From contig JAAXHE010000062.1 in NCBI GenBank assembly GCA_012271065.1, forward strand, positions 1-35,275: DNA of 35,275 nucleotides, written 5' to 3'. Source of the DNA: Candidatus Latescibacterota bacterium. Its GTDB lineage: Bacteria; Latescibacterota; UBA2968; GCA-2709665. The translations under genes were made by a program, and so were the position numbers. This document shows, one piece after another, positions 34,320-35,275 of the stretch (position 1 is its first letter; every line of letters begins with the position of its first letter). The notes beneath the pieces were generated by a model that saw nothing but the letters and a program-made list of their open reading frames with translations, ran no database searches and was not told where the DNA came from.

Positions 34320-34881
34320 TGGCCACAAAAGGCACAGAAGGTACCGGCGCAAACCGGGGTATCGAGGTCGTCCGGAAGGACATTTTTTCCGTTCACGTCC
34401 AGTTGACCTGGTTTATCCTGGTAATCCGCCTTCTAATCGCCTTTGTTAACTCGCAAATATTCGAACTAACGTCCACGAAGACTTACGAATCAAGGTCCAT
34501 TTCAGGAATGACCTTGTACGGATCCCGCCCTGTTCGCGGGGACCCGACGAGCGGGCTTCCCGATGGGGTGAATTAACGGACATTTGCGGCGTCCTGAATG
34601 TCCGCGTGTACCCGGGCCGAAACGCCTCCACCGCTCGAAAAAACCAAAATGGAGAAGGCCCGCGCGCCTGTCAAGGGGAAAGGACGATATCCGCGAATAC
34701 GGGACAGCCGGCCGTGTCCGGTCTGGATTCCGATACAGAAATCTCGAAGCGATGAGTCATATCTTGTTGAAAATAAATAGTCTGAATGGATTCTTCGAAG
34801 CGCGGCGCATAACCGGACGTAACATACGGGCTTTCCCTTCCCGGAATCGAAAACTCGTATGGAAAAATGATTCAAAAAAGG
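34320..34881. other. long intergenic region with repeat-like blocks
   Basis: The gap between the heparinase-like gene (start 34279) and the cold-shock promoter contains CCACAAAAGGCACAGAAGG near 34321-34339, TTTATCCTGGTA at 34412-34423 and GC-rich GGGGACCCGACGAGCGGGCT near 34539-34559. All resemble dispersed intergenic elements. Frames here (for example 34573-34968 minus) have no ribosome site or family match and are not called. Confidence 0.4.
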
Positions 34882-34910
34882 TTGACAATTGAACAAAAAT
34901 GAATTATTAT
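34882..34910 (+). promoter_or_regulatory. strong sigma70-type promoter of the cold-shock gene
   Basis: TTGACA at 34882-34887 and TATTAT at 34905-34910, 17 bases apart, form a near-consensus pair in AT-rich DNA. Transcription from about 34917 would give a leader of roughly 120 bases before the cold-shock start. Confidence 0.78.
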
Positions 34911-34963
34911 GCATCTGAAGAAGGATGAAGTTTCTGTCTCCTTTGCAGTCTTGAAGTTTGTCT

Positions 34964-34998
34964 GGCAAGGATCAGAAGTTCCGGTCCTTGCCGTTTTT
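34964..34998 (+). terminator. terminator-like hairpin in the cold-shock leader (attenuator candidate)
   Basis: GGCAAGGA at 34964-34971 pairs with TCCTTGCC at 34985-34992 (8 bp plus a G-U and a C-G pair) around a nine-base loop and is followed by GTTTTT. This is an intrinsic-terminator shape lying between the promoter and the gene it serves, so read-through must be conditional or partial. Confidence 0.6.
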
Positions 34999-35038
34999 GG
35001 TTTACGTCGGTTCTAACGTTGAAAGGTGGTGAAGCACT

Positions 35039-35248
35039 GTGCCAGAAGGTCGCGTGAAGTGGTTCAACGACGCCAAAGGTTACGGCTTTATCGAAAGGGA
35101 TGAAGGCGAAGATGTCTTTGTGCATTTTTCGGCTATTCAGGGCGAGGGATTCAAGTCGTTGACGGAAGGCGAAGTGGTTTCGTTTGAAGTCGTGCAGGGG
35201 CCCAAGGGCTACCAGGCGGCGGACGTCGTAAAGCTGGGGCAGGTCTGA
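35039..35248 (+). CDS. cold-shock domain protein (CspA family)
   Basis: The start is GTG 35039, with AGGTGGTG upstream. The 69-residue protein is a single cold-shock domain: [20 protein letters not shown] with RNP1 KGYGFI, RNP2 VFVHF and the [17 protein letters not shown] strand. Csp proteins bind single-stranded RNA and DNA and melt mRNA structure. Its promoter and leader hairpin resemble other csp genes, whose leaders regulate by temperature. The last 27 bases after the stop contain AGCAGCCCGTTGAAAAAGCC, which resembles a common intergenic/terminal motif, possibly a repeat or mobile-element end. Confidence 0.93.
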   Translation: MPEGRVKWFNDAKGYGFIERDEGEDVFVHFSAIQGEGFKSLTEGEVVSFEVVQGPKGYQAADVVKLGQV

Positions 35249-35275
35249 CCCTTAGCAGCCCGTTGAAAAAGCCCA

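Noticed and set aside
34573..34968. 131-residue minus-strand frame
   Set aside because: It crosses the cold-shock promoter, has no ribosome site and no recognisable content.

Overview
The window looks like a GC-rich environmental bacterium, probably from a poorly cultured lineage of the Latescibacterota/Poribacteria kind. The reasons are the mix of ThuA-like, 2OG-oxygenase, heparinase-like, SelA-fold and CehA/McbA-like genes, a WD40 protein ending in dockerin/EF-hand-like calcium loops, and short palindromic and 'TATCCTG' intergenic repeats. This lineage guess is an inference; there is no rRNA gene here to settle it.

Layout. (1) 1-1733, minus strand: the 5' part of a CehA/McbA-like metallohydrolase, then a 5'-truncated WD40/dockerin gene fused to a decayed second copy of the metallohydrolase start. 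(2) About 1834-8340: a visibly AT-richer accessory island. It holds an XRE regulator fused to a BsuBI/PstI-type adenine methyltransferase and endonuclease that lacks its C-terminal end, a TPR protein coupled to an internally deleted protein kinase, and an AT-rich pentapeptide-repeat membrane protein. (3) 8399-13136: a GC-rich paralogue of that pentapeptide protein, then an FtsX-type ABC permease and its ATPase. (4) 13284-15389: selD, which encodes selenophosphate synthetase with an in-frame UGA (selenocysteine) and a SECIS-like hairpin, convergent with trmB. (5) 15864-17369: a ThuA-like gene and an SDR gene lacking the usual catalytic residues. (6) 21140-17375, minus: a 2OG-Fe(II) oxygenase, an AGE-like enzyme, then fetA and fetB. 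(7) 21349-24492: a dCMP deaminase and two deletion-scarred pseudogenes (TonB-dependent receptor, BCCT transporter). (8) 29394-24806, minus: a deacetylase-like enzyme, then PTS-EIIA(Ntr)-like, PII-like, antiporter A and antiporter B, with overlapping stop/start codons. (9) 29654-34279, minus: a SelA/DgaE-fold PLP enzyme with a promoter flanked by 15-bp inverted repeats, and a large heparinase II/III-like lyase. (10) 34882-35248: a cold-shock gene with a strong promoter and a long leader carrying a terminator-like hairpin.

The most notable points are the EIIA/PII/two-antiporter operon, the selenocysteine SelD that simple ORF calling would truncate, and the decayed defence-type island. At least five genes in the window look as if they lost internal or terminal blocks, which suggests deletion-driven gene decay or, less interestingly, assembly error.
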